64,000 nt of DNA. It comes from Citrus sinensis. Taxonomy: Eukaryota; Streptophyta; Magnoliopsida; Sapindales; Rutaceae. The stretch covers positions 5,332,001 through 5,396,000 of the forward strand of contig NC_068557.1 in assembly GCF_022201045.2 (NCBI RefSeq), read 5' to 3'. Numbering within the stretch: position 1 is the first letter of the stretch; the number at the start of each line of letters is the position of its first letter. The notes beneath the pieces are model-generated. The model did no database searches. It saw nothing but the letters and a program-made list of their open reading frames with translations, and was not told the origin of the DNA. Below, piece after piece: positions 1-11,906 of the stretch. The translations under genes were made by a program, and so were the position numbers.

Positions 1-97
1 TTTTTTTTAACGGTTTTAGTTGTGTATTTTAGGTAGCATTTTGGAGACCATTAAACTATAATATTTCATCCTTCATCTTTAATTATGTAAGCTAGTT

Positions 98-960
98 GCA
101 TGAAAAACATAAAGGGTTCAACTAGAGCCCAAATAAATATAGTTCTTACGAAGCCTATGAAGAGATTGATAAAAATTCCTAGAATAAATTTCTTAGGTTC
201 CAAGGTTTTTAGATTGTGAGGTTATTAGTCTCCAAAATTCCCAGGACAAGTCAATGTAAGATAAACTTTTAGATTATGAAGTTTCGAGCCTCTAAAGTTC
301 TTAGAGTTTCCTTAGATAAACCATCTACGATAAACATCCTAAGTCCAAGGTTTTAAAATTTTTAGAATAAACTCCTAAGGTTTCAAAGTTCATAAGACAA
401 ATAACCAAAGATAAACTCTAGATTCCAAGATCTTATGACAAACCTCTTTAAAGTCTTAAGGTTCTTAAGATCCTAAGATCATAGGACAAACTACCTAGAA
501 TAAACCTCTTAGGTTCCAAGAAAAAATTATCTAGGATAAATCTCTTAGGTTTCAAGGTTCCTATGATCTTAAGATTCTAGGAAAAATAACCTAAGATAAA
601 AACACATCATCTTTTAATCCAAAGACAAGGTTGCATATCCGAGTATAACTCGGCATGGGTATAAGAAGACAAGTGTCGCTAGGTGTCATAAGAACAATAA
701 CACTTGTCATCAAAATAATTAGGACTCAAGTCAAATTAATTTTGCCTATAGATAAGCCCTCTATTCTCGCTTAAAGATAGATAAAAACTTAAGAAGAGAG
801 AAAATGCTTACTTTCTCTTATTAAGTACCTCAAACTAAATTCATATTTTGAAATTCTGAGTGATTAACTTGACCATGGGAGAGCTTACACCGGCAAAGTT
901 GGCCATCTGGTCTTTTTCTTGTGTTTGTAGAATATCATCTAACAAAGTCCTTCTTATAAC
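98..960 (+). repeat. 5' LTR-like repeat
   Basis: The first copy of the direct repeat, matching 4513 onward at its start. Its first 500 bases are themselves built from imperfect short repeats around 'aggataaa..cttaggttccaag'. The end is estimated from the position of the leader that follows, not from a sharp CA terminus. Confidence 0.45.
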
Positions 961-1687
961 CTAAGCAAATGGACTCCTAGAAGAAATTCAGAGGCGGGTT
1001 AAGACTAACCTAAAGAAGTAATTTATCATTATTTATTCCAACAAAGAGAAAGCACAATCCTAAAAGAGTCATCTTTTGTTGAAACTACCACCTAGTAAGT
1101 TGGGATAAAATTTAAACCAATAGACTGACATCGTTTGTAAGGACTTTTAACTAAAAGTCTTGGAACTGCTACCATGAGCATAGATGCAAATCGTGAGATT
1201 ATGACCTTGTCGTTGATGATAAAAGTTCTAGAGTTAATAAGGAAGTTATTTTTCGGTGAATAGATGATAATGAGATTTGGAGGATGATGATACGATGCCT
1301 TCTCATTTTTTTTTAAATCCTCAATCAAATTCATGTCGCTATGATAAACATCGAGGACAACCTCTTGTTGTTTGATTTAGGCAACAAGTTGATTAGGTCG
1401 CTCAAAACTTTACTAGAATGTTCATCCAATTCCAAGCCTAAACTGAAAAATGGATGAACTCAAGTGGTGACAATGTGGTTGATTCTAACTCCTTAAGAAC
1501 GAGGTTTAGAAAAGAATTAAAGTAAGGCTTCTCAGGCATTCGCAAGACCAATAAAGATCTAAGAAGAATGGCTAGAGAATATATAAACCAAGGAGAAGAA
1601 TTCGATAGATAATTACAAGAGATGATACAGAGACTTGAGTAAATGATCCAATAAATAAAACCACTTGATGATATAATAGCAGAACAT

Positions 1688-2265
1688 GAGCCACCATTTA
1701 CTCTTGATATAATAATAACAAAATGTCCACCTAAGTTTCGTTTACCTTAGATAAAGTCCTGTAACAGACTGGGGGATCATATTGATTACCTAGAATCATC
1801 TCACACCTTTATAAAAGTACAAGGAGCATCACGAGTAATTCTTAGTCAAGCTTTTTCTCTTACCTTGGTAGGAACAACATGAAGACAATTTCAAAGGATG
1901 AGGCCACGCTCTATCTTATCCTTTAGGGATTTGAATAGAGAATTTACCTCTTACTTCTAAAATGCTCGACAAAGATGAAAATTGATGACTTATTTCTTAA
2001 TCGTCAAACAATAAGAAAATGAGTCATTGAGAGATTACATTAGAAGGTACAATAAGAAGAAAGGGTTGGTCGACCTATTTAATTACTAAGAATAGATAAA
2101 TTTTGACCTAAACAGTGCTCTAGAGTTTGGTACACTTGTCCTTATTTAGCTTCTTCATTTTCATTTTGCTTTTAATTAGAAAATGATTAAGTTTCCAAGT
2201 ATTGTTTTGATGGCTAGATTCACCATAAAGAAGAATGTTATCTGAGTGAGGATAAGAAGAAAAAT
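1688..2265 (+). pseudogene. Gag relic of a gypsy-type retrotransposon, several stops
   Basis: Read on the plus strand, 1688-2080 gives a chain of Retrotrans_gag landmarks in one frame. There is a proline-lysine-phenylalanine turn (PPKFRLP), then FSLTLVG, FRDLNREFTSYF, and ESLRDYIRRYNK. At least five in-frame stops break it. Further on, about 2195-2265, a C..H....EC..L pattern in frame resembles the zinc knuckle that follows gag in these elements. Known family role: capsid protein of the LTR element. This copy cannot make one. The identification rests on motif order, not on a database match. Confidence 0.6.
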
Positions 2266-3012
2266 ATAAAAAACCTACACATTTAGGACATCTATTATGG
2301 ATAAAATTGACTTTTAAATTTAGTCATGATATAATCAAATAGTTTTAAGAAAAAAAAATCAAAAACCTACATATTTAGGACATTTATTATGGATAAAATT
2401 GACTCTTAAATTTAGTCATGGTATGATCAGATAGTTTTAAATGATGCCAAAGAGACCACATTCTAATGATACAACACCAAGCTGTAGTAGTTTCTGGTAT
2501 TATCAGGGGACTTAAGATGAGAAAACTATGGTTATTGTTTTAAAAAAAAAACACTTACTTCTTACTCTAAGATGCTTTTAAGAGCTGAGAAGTATGCTCG
2601 CTAAATAAAGAATTTAGATTAAAAATCAAGAGAAAGTATAGCCAAGTAAAGAAAAGAAAAAGAAAAATGATCTGTGAGAAGGAATGACTAGTAGACTTGA
2701 TCAATTTCTAAGGAGATATAAATTTTAACTTAAAGAACATTCTAAAGTTTGGGACACTCATTCTTGTTCAGTTTCTCAATTTCCAATTGCCTCTAATTAT
2801 AAAATGATAAGATATCCAAGTCTTGTCTAGATAGTTAGGTTCACCATAAAGAAAAACATTGTCCGAATTAGGATAAGACGAAAAACACCAAAAACCTACA
2901 CCGTTAAGACATCTATGTGGATGAAAATGACTCTTAAATTCAACTATAATAGGATTAGATAATTCTAAGCAACGCCAAAAATCCACATTCTAATGATACA
3001 ACATCAAGCTTT
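2166..3012 (+). repeat. Internal direct duplications inside the retroelement
   Basis: About 2166-2480 and 2766-3012 are diverged direct copies. Both contain 'ttcaccataaagaa', 'ggataag', 'aaaacctaca', 'atggat' and 'attctaatgatacaaca' in the same order. Inside the first copy a unit of roughly 90 bases (2267-2348) is repeated again at 2357-2440. This shows local duplication during decay. Confidence 0.55.
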
Positions 3013-3999
3013 AGGAGCTTGCTGACTAGAGTTAGTCCTAAGGCAAGAAATATTCTCTGAATATAAGTGTGAAATGGAAGTTGTACCCCAGAATTTAACA
3101 TACACCTAGTAATCCTAAATAAGCAATTAGGAGGATTGATAATGTTGTTTTTAAGTGAAACATGACGAAGTGTGATTGACCTAGGAATGCTTGATCATTA
3201 GAAACTCAAGGAATATTTCAACTTAATTGTCTTCAACTATAATGGATAGATATCTTTAACAACAAGCTCATCCTTATCCTTAGAATTTCCTAAGTTAATA
3301 ACCCCACTTATTCCTATTACTTTATCTGCGTATGTGCTACTATCCTCATATATTTCTTCTTTTAACTCACAACTATCAACATCACTTGTAATAGCATCAA
3401 TACTTGTCAAAGGAGCAATATCCATCACTATATTTTTATCCTTGGCCATTTCAATACTAGGTCTTTTTGAAATAAGATGAACCTACAGAGTTACAATAAC
3501 CTATTGTTATTCTCCTAAATGTGTAAAATTAAAATTAATTAATTAATTAAAAACTCATTAAAAATCACCCAAAAATAACTAAAAATTCCCTAAAAATCAC
3601 TAGAGATATGCCATAAAGTCACCTGAAAATCATCATTGACTGCCGTAAATGTTGCAATCAATCATCATGAATCACCGACCTCTCTCCTTGGAAACTTGAG
3701 AGCTTTTCTCTTTAAAACATATGCTCTCACTCTTAGAAAATCTTAAGTGAGAAAGAAAGATGGAAAATAAGGCATTATAAAGGGGACGAAAAGGATCTTA
3801 GCTAATTAAAAAGAATTTGTAATTAAGGCAATTATTGATGGGAAATCTCAATTAATAAAGACCAGTAATCTAAGACAATCAAAGAATATAAATATTGATT
3901 TTCAAAGCAAATAATGATGGAATAAATATGGATTGAAAGTTTTATTATAGACTTTTAAAATTTAAAATTCCAAATCAATCATCTAGTGATGGAAACAAA

Positions 4000-4415
4000 T
4001 TGTCCTATGATGAAAAATTTGGAGAAAAATCCTCCTAAAATAATTTGTCCTAGGGTGAAAATCTTTGGAGGAAAATTCTTTTAAGATAACTTTAAAATTC
4101 TAAATATCATTATCTAAGGATGGAAACAAATCGTCCTAAAATAAAATTCTTGGAGAAAAATCTTCCTAGGATAAAATTCAAAGAAAAATATCTTTAGAGA
4201 TCTTAGGATAAAGTTTAAAGATAAAAGTCCTTGGAGAAAAATCCTCTTAGGATAAAATTCAAAGATAAAAATCTTTATAGAAAATCCTCCTACGATAAAA
4301 TTCATAAAAATCTTTGAAGAAAATCCTCTTAGGATAAAATCCAAGGATGAAATTTCTTAAAGAAAATTCTAGAGGTGGAATCATCCTTAGATAAACCTCT
4401 GGGTTTAAAAATCCT
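4000..4415 (+). repeat. Degenerate minisatellite of the retroelement
   Basis: Imperfect tandem units of roughly 50-65 bases around 'ggagaaaaatcct', 'cctaggataaaattc' and 'aaagataaaaatctt' repeat at least five times. Open frames on the minus strand here are only translations of the repeat and are not called as genes. Confidence 0.5.
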
Positions 4416-4512
4416 AGTATAAAATTGGCAAAAGAAAAATCTCTAAAAACCAACAAAAAAAGGTCTAAATTTTTATTTTAAAAATTTGAGAAGTTTGAAA
4501 CTTGGGGAAACT

Positions 4513-4800
4513 GTTAGACCAAAAATAGGATAGCTCAACTAAACCCCAAATAAATATGGTCTTTGCGAAATCCATGAAGCGATTGATAAAATCCCTACGA
4601 TAAAACTTCTGGATTCTAAGATCTCTAGATCCTAAAGTGGAGGAAAGTAGAAAAAAATTGCAAGATTAATTGTTGCTTCCTCTTTATAAATAAAGAAAAA
4701 TTATTTTTTACATAAAAACTTATGGGAAGATCATAGTGAAAAAGGTCTCTCGATCTTCCCTTAAGTGCACAACTTGTTTTACCAACAAATATTTTGAGGG
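4513..4800 (+). repeat. 3' LTR-like repeat, truncated
   Basis: The second copy of the direct repeat starting TGTTAGACC. It matches the 98-200 copy for its first hundred or so bases and then diverges. Confidence 0.4.
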
Positions 4801-5894
4801 GGAAGACTTAGATAGCATCATTTTTTTTTTAAATCTGAATATAATTTTTTTGAAGTTTGAATATATTTGACTACAAATATCTGAATGATATTTTTTTTCT
4901 TTTTCTTAATTTGAATATAAGTGGCATCTCATTTGTTTAATAAATAAAAAAATCTTAAACATGGTTATTTGACATTTATGTAAATCAAAATTAAAAATGT
5001 ATTAGATTTATAATTTAAGAAATAAATATATTTTATAAAGATATTTTTGAAATATAATATTTACTTCTCATTTAAATCTTTTCCTATTCAGATAAAAGTG
5101 ACAGATGATTACATTTTCTATTTAGATGTAAATGTTTGAAAATAAAAAATAAGTAAAAAAAATTCAAAAGGAAAACCTAAAATTAATAAAATTGTGTATT
5201 TCAGACATTCAACATACAACCTTATACATTTAGGAGGTTATAAGCATGTTTTCTTGTGACTTTTGGATTTTATTTTTATACGTATATGGTTGTTGCGATA
5301 GTATTAGTGTTAATGACTTTTCATCCAATAATATTAAATGCGCTTAAAAAATTATTTAATGCTTTTTAGGCTTTTTTCCATTAAGCTAATTGCCACTCAT
5401 TATATATATATATATATATAATGATAGAGTTACCAATACATGTATAAAGAAGTTTATACAACAATAAAAACACTAAATAATCATTTTGAGCATGTATAAT
5501 TTTTTCTGTATTCTGTCCTTTTAGCGAGTATAAATGTGAATAAGGCAGAAGATCAAGAATTTAATTACCTCCAAATCAACTTCAACAAACAGAAAAGGTA
5601 GTAAGTAGGTCAAATGTCGTATAGCTTATAAAATATTCCAAAAACCGACTAAAAACGATTCAAATAGTCAAATCAAACTTAAAACTTCTTATTAATACAT
5701 AATCCAGACATTCATATATAATAATTAAGATTATATATATATATATAGTAATCAAGTAACCAAATGCATTCATGTTCCGAACTTATTGATATATCTAGCC
5801 ACACACACACATATATGAGACGTTTAACTAGAAGCCTCTTCAATATCCCGCATCAATTTTGTTCCTCTGGCAACCACGCCCTACCATTTGCAGA
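4801..5894. other. AT-rich spacer, no gene seen
   Basis: Holds AT microsatellites at 5399-5421 and about 5729-5747. A patch near 4830-4950 has 'ctgaatat' runs loosely like the Tourist-like element at 13.5 kb. The last bases before 5895 would be the 3' UTR of the exonuclease-fold gene on the minus strand. Confidence 0.4.
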
Positions 5895-7648
5895 TCATCG
5901 GTCCAAGCACCAACAGTAGTAATCAGACCTTGAGATTGCTAGCATTTCTTCAGGACTCATCCTCTCAAGCTCAGTTTGCCTCCATGATGCATAGTTATTT
6001 CTGTTTTGCGGGTCAGAAGCAAGTGGATAGTCCTCTCTCTTATGAGCCTGAGATTTCATTCTCATGTACAACCTCATTGTTGCAACACAATCATCGTACG
6101 GGTCTTGTATACCAATTTGAATGTCATATCTGCATAGAGAATTATGGAGAGTAATATATAAAAATCATTTATCTAGAAAGTTTGGGGGAAAAAAATGTAC
6201 AAACATATATGGCACTTACCCTAGGTATGCTTGTGTTAAATATTTGAGAGAATTGCTAAGCTTGCTTGTCTTCATCAGTGGAGGATATTTTGCAGTATCC
6301 CTGATAATGATAAGAGCATTATGTATACATTTTCTTAGCATATTAATTATCATAAGAGTTTCATGGTAATAAAGTTTTGTAGCTGGCATGTTTAATTTCA
6401 ACTTGAATTTACCTTGTCATTATTGCTGGATATTCTACTTGCAAACGATCAAGATCGTGATCCAAGCCATGACCCACTAGAATCCTAGCTCTGCTACCTC
6501 TAGGTCTAATTTTCCACATTGGTTCCCCATTGCAAAGGAAATCTTGAATCTTCCTTTGAACTTGCTTCAGTGGAATTGCATCGCGGAGATGTTCTGGCCT
6601 AATGCCTGTTGTTTCATACCTAGGACGCAAGTTTCAAGAATGTAAGATTTACTAAAAGTACAGTTAATTTGTGCTCCTGAAATCATCAAAATTTGTACAT
6701 ATATACATATGTATATGCATATTGGTACCTATAGCTTGTGACCGGAATCGGCGGCTTAACATAAGCATGGAAGATAATGTTTTCATATTCATCAATGATG
6801 CAGACCCTTCCGCAAAGATCAAGAGAGCCATCACTGCCTCCACCAACCATTTTGCAAGCTATTGCTACGACTTGCGGATCTCTTGTATGAGTATTGTCAA
6901 TGGTTAGGCTGTCTCGAACGCCTAAGTTGGCTAAGCGAGCATTCAGTCCCTAGAACACGTGAAGTTGACAATAAGATCAATTTGATCTGATTAATTAAGT
7001 ATGAATATTTTACAATAAGTATTACAAGGTAAATTAAAAGAGTAATACAGTGGTTGCACTTGAGACCATCTGGCATCTTTCTTGGTGAAGCCCACGAGCG
7101 TTAGGGCTATCGAGGATGGCTAAACAGAATCTGCATCCTCTGTTGTTGAATATGTTTTTGCACTCTTGCTTTGGCAGTGGCCCTGTAATTAATTGTATTG
7201 CGAATATCAGGATTGCTGATTGATAAACTAACCTTATAAAGGAAGTTACAAAATAATTCATAGACAAATTGAAAGTAAATTTACCTATAAGATGTTCCCT
7301 CAGAGATTCAAAAGATCTGCAATGTTTCTTACAAATTCCACACACGGGTTCGTGAACCGAATGATATGAAGTTCTCATGTGCTCAACCAGGTGCTCCAAT
7401 CTGTTGAACTGTCTGAAGCATGCTGCACACTTGTTCCTGATTGTGGTAATAAATAAAGATCAATCAAGTTACTAATTATTACGGAACAATTTTATTCAAT
7501 CGATTTCATGTAGAAAGATCACATGCTGATTGTGGGTTGAAGAGTAAAAGAAAGATAATATGCTGATTGTGGGTGTTGAGGAGTAAAAAGGGATGTACGA
7601 GGGTAGTCTATACCTTAGGGTTTCTGAAGACTCCGTTCTGTAGTCCAT
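5895..7648 (-). CDS. Zinc-finger plus DEDDh exonuclease-fold protein, seven exons
   Basis: Exons, transcribed right to left: 7614-7648, 7285-7436, 7049-7182, 6729-6949, 6413-6619, 6220-6300, 5895-6129. All junctions are GT-AG and they sum to 354 codons plus a TGA stop. The N-terminus has a C2H2-like finger (C..C.......H...H) and further Cys/His pairs ('GCRFC', 'HQERC'). Residues about 130-300 have an RNase H/DEDDh exonuclease fold of the REXO4 type. It matches, from memory, Arabidopsis At3g27970. Known members trim structured RNA 3' ends. Here the ExoI acidic pair is AxK (Ala138, Lys140) and the usual ExoIII His is Gln285, while Asp236 and Asp290 remain, so catalysis is doubtful. The start was chosen at the first ATG that keeps the exon 1 frame. 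Its product would probably act in nucleus or cytoplasm; no targeting peptide is seen. Confidence 0.87.
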
Positions 7649-7732
7649 GACGACACACAATTGTTGATTGAGTTGTAAGTACTCTATCAATTATCACAGA
7701 AAATCTTGTGCAAGTAGAAGAGAAATAAAAGG

Positions 7733-7742
7733 TATTTATATA
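7733..7742 (-). promoter_or_regulatory. TATA box of the exonuclease-fold gene
   Basis: On the minus strand the sequence reads TATATAAATA, about 85 bases upstream of the ATG at 7648. This leaves room for a leader of roughly 50 bases. Confidence 0.55.
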
Positions 7743-8802
7743 GGACGAGAAGCAGAAAATTGGATAACAAGTTGAGCCTGGGATGATGATTCCTTGAGAA
7801 CATTTCTAGTGTGTATTCTTGTACATATACTGAACCTGCTGGCTTCATCATCCCAACATAGCACATTCGTAGTAATCCAGATGCTTGGGTTGGGTCCCAC
7901 TCTTAACCCAGAATATTTCTCGTATTGCTAGTTAATTAAATGGCACAGGTGCTTCTCTCTCTGTGTATGTATAGAAAAAATATGGCCATAAACTTTACTG
8001 TCAGCGATTGGTTACATAATGAAAAAAAGATCTGAAAAGGCCATTTGAGAATGTGTCATTTTCCATACTGTGCATGGAGATTCTAGGACACCAAATTGCA
8101 GGACTGTGAATTGATGCTAAATTCACCAGCAAGAGTGAAAGACCTGGATATATGATAGTATTGAAAAATTTATTATAATCAATTGTCGTACATTGGAGTT
8201 ATTATTGGTGAATGTCTCTCAGTCTATCAATAATTTATTGTTGGTGTTAATTTGTATTGCCTGAAGTCTCCGGGACTTAGTCAAATAGTTTTCAAGTAAT
8301 TTTCTTTAACTAGCGACCAAATTCAAATTCTAAAAAAAGTATGAAGTGAAAAAAATTAACTTCGACTTTATAAAATTATCATTATATCGCTAGCATTAAA
8401 TGGTTTTTATGCAGTAAAAGCACCCAAAGACGTTTTGATGTACCGCTAGTTTCGATTTAGATTATTAATTATTGGCATAACACATTGTATTCACGGCTAA
8501 ACCGTAGCTAAAATTTTATTCATGAGCGACGAAAAGATTAAAATAACAATAATAAAAAGAACAATAAATGTTTGTGTCAAAATATTAGTGGGATTTCTAT
8601 ATATCGGTTTAGTTGAATCAATCGTTTGTCTTATGCTTTTGTTGAGAGTTTAATCTCTCTTTTTTTTTTCCGTTTATTGATAGATAATCGGAAGTGCGTA
8701 AGGCTCATTTGGTTCGGTTGTATCTTTCTTTATTTATTTAGTTCTATAAATTAAGATATTGATCGATTGAAATTATTTAAAATCCACCAATCTCTGCATT
8801 TA

Positions 8803-8836
<34 letters not shown>

Positions 8837-10640
8837 TTGAATGAACCTCGACTAGCGAGGGTATTTTCTGGACATGATAAATCTGCAATCTTTTATGAAC
8901 TACTTTTTATCTCATTGTATTTGAAGTCAAAGTCAAAAAATTTATTCTTCTCTCATATTCTATATCTATCTCATAAGATCACACGAAGATTTCCTTGGCT
9001 AAAACTTTTTTAAGTACTTGAGATGAAGAATACAGTCAACTTTTACTGTAGTGATAAGTGTTCCAAAATTAATATGAAAATAGTACATCACCATTAGCAG
9101 AAAAAAAAAATCACTACAAAGCTGAAAAAAAAAACCTACTAAAAGATAATTTTTTTTTATTTCTTATAAGTTTTGTGCTGATTTTTGCTTTCTTTTCGGT
9201 ATATGCATCATTATTCCAACTGTTAATGCACTGCGTGTGCGGAATGGACTACAACTTCTGAATATATAAAGCAGTAGAAGTTCACTAAGGATGATTGAAA
9301 ATGAGAGTGATCTCCTTATTACTTTCGGCAAAGGCATTTATATAAAAGTGGCTTTTTGTTCAATCTTGTCAAGGGCTATCCCTTTGACTCCTATGGTAGA
9401 GTTATGGTGTTTTTAGCAACTCGTGTACATGTTTTGACTTCTGAATCATGGAAGATCGATGTCAACACACAGTAGACTCTTCTTTTTGACTCTAAAGCGC
9501 CCTAGAAGATTCCCCATTCCTGCTTTGAAGATACCCAAAAGGAAAAAGCTTTCCTTTTTCTTTCTTTCTTTCCTCTCTTTTTTTTTCCCCCATCGATTCT
9601 GGTCCACTGCCATGCAATTCCATAAATATGTTCGTCTCGCTTATAAATAGACGTTTCTATTTCATAAGTCAAACCCTAGACAGCTATGGGCATATTTGAT
9701 TCTGATGTGACAATGATTTCTCAAACGTCAAACCTAGACACCCACACCTTATGATTTAACAAAATGGTTGGAGAGGTCCTCTTTCATACATATTAGTCGC
9801 AGAGACTACTATTAGGACACACTGATAAGGACAAAACTAGTATTGGACAAAGTAGAGGGCGGTTGCCATTACACAAAGCCCTTAAATTACATTCATAATT
9901 GATTTGCTGCCTGTGTGAACTAATAGGAATGCTTTTATGGGTTGAAGAATCTAAACCCGTATGTCTATGAACTTAATTCAAATATCTCATAAATTGGAAT
10001 TATGATTCTTTATATTGAGCTCACTGTTAAGTCACTCCTGTAATGAATTTGTAACTCCCTCTTTTTGTTCAAATATGGTCACAAACTATATGTGTCCTAA
10101 AAGGAATTTATATAACCAACACTGAAAATAAAGCGTCTCTCTATACGTATTTCACCAAAACACAAATATATTGTTCTCATCTTCTAATTAAATTTGTTAT
10201 AACAGATTACCCAACTATAACAATCTAATAAACTCAAAGAAAGTTTTGGGTAAGTTTATTGTAATACATTACTGGTGGTTTGAATTAATGGTATGCCCAC
10301 ACCTTATTTTACTTTGTCAGTTTCTCTCTCTTCTCTCGTTCTCATTCAAAACATTTTCATGGAATGCGAAGGAATCAATTTTTCACCACCATCTACCATG
10401 TGAATGTATTATATTATTCCGTCGTGAAATGGGATAGAGATCATCTAACATTGAATTCTTTCTTTTCTTTTAGAATATCCGGAACATAAATATCTATGAG
10501 ATTTTCAATAATAAAAAATCAAAATAATTAAACGTTATAAACGAGGGATTCACCTTCCAAATAAGAAGAAGAAGCAGTGCTCCAGAAGCACCCAACATTG
10601 TCCTTCTAAATTAACATGGACATTATAATAAACTTTCCAA
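7743..10640. other. Intergenic DNA, no gene seen
   Basis: Contains the upstream region of the minus-strand exonuclease-fold gene and an (ATT)n microsatellite at about 8805-8835. Short open frames, such as one at 9459-9650, have no recognisable motif and sit in T-rich tracts. Confidence 0.4.
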
Positions 10641-10649
10641 TATAAGTTT

Positions 10650-11829
10650 GATATAATGACCTTGATTATTGCCATGTGCGAGTGTCATAATAGTTTTGAC
10701 TCTTACCATCGATGCATCACATAATAGTTTTGATTCTTGCCATTTGTGTATGTCACAATGATCTTCAAGAGCGAATCCAGAATTTTTGATTAGGTAAATA
10801 ATCACATATATCAAGCAATACAATGTTACAATTTTTAGCAGAATACATATATTTAATAAAAGACTGACAATAATGTAACAAATAAACTTATAGTATAAAT
10901 TAAGATGAGGATATTTGAACCCAACAAAATACTCATGACATCTATTTTTAAATAATTTTTTTTCTTAAAATACCCAAAGCTAAAATTATTGTCATGGACA
11001 ATGTAATATAAAAAATGAAACATTTTACGGGTTCTAAAAATAATTAATTATTCCTTGTCTTTTTTTTTTTTTTGGGTTAAAGAGAGAGAAATAGACAAGA
11101 GTCTAGTGCTCGTTCCCTCTCTAATACTTTGGGTTTTTTCTTCACTTTTTTTCTTCCCCTCTCTTGGACTGTTCCTTTACAATAGTTTGTTCTAGTATTT
11201 TGTGCTTTCGATACGTGATATTATATATATAAGTTTTCCTTGTTTTTTTCAAAAGATTCGCATTATTGATAAAACCATTAGATAATGAACAAATTTATGT
11301 AGTAAGTGTTTGGATTAAAAAAAAAATTACTGGCTTATGTTTAACAAATACGGATATCAATTAAAGTAAAAGAATTGGAGATGAAATTCAAATTGGGATC
11401 ATCCAAGAACCTAAAATAGTTATACTGTTAAGTTAAGCTTTTTTATATTCAGCCAAAAATCTCTCTTGCTTAAGCTTTTAATAATTTTAATAAGCAAACT
11501 TTATTTTAAATAGGGGTATATAAGACATTAAGGTGGGTTTATGGAGTGAGAATTGCATTATTAAATTTTAGAGATGAGTTTATTGAGTAAATTGGTTTAT
11601 TAAGTGTTTTAATGAGTTTATATAATCCCACCCTATAAATTATTAAAATTGTACCATAAAAAATTATCTTTGAAATCCTTTCTAATTTTATTGATAGAAA
11701 ATATAAATTTTTGAATAATTTGATACAATAGAAAGAAAATGAGCAAGTTATCGTGGAAAGAAAATAAGCAAGTATGGTTGTGAAGGAAAAAACTATGAAA
11801 TTATGTAAATTTTATTAATTATTAATTTG

Positions 11830-11906
<77 letters not shown>

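Larger units (their letters stand above)
98..4800 (+). mobile_element. Degenerate Ty3/gypsy-type LTR retrotransposon
   Basis: Two long direct repeats begin near 98 and near 4513. Each starts with TG, continues with a shared CAACTA.A.CCCAAATAAATAT block, and then has a matching stretch reading 'gaag.gattgataaaa'. I read them as the two LTRs. About 700 bases after the first start, the text at 770-960 looks like the LTR end and leader seen in plant gypsy elements. Between the LTRs is a gag relic with many stops (1688-2080), a decayed zinc-knuckle region, and no recognisable protease, reverse transcriptase or integrase. The element is therefore non-autonomous and old. The outer boundaries are approximate, and the second LTR seems truncated at its 3' end near 4800. 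No target duplication could be fixed. Confidence 0.6.

Noticed and set aside
3237..3449. Minus-strand frame of 70 codons with normal amino-acid mix
   Set aside because: No family motif, no partner exon, and it lies inside the decayed retroelement; possibly chance.
4114..4456. Two minus-strand open frames rich in Phe, Ile and Leu
   Set aside because: They are translations of the tandem repeat of the retroelement; the repeated words in the protein follow the DNA unit.
6671..6907. Plus-strand frame of 78 codons
   Set aside because: Lies antisense to exon 4 of the exonuclease-fold gene, which has the real splice sites and protein motifs.
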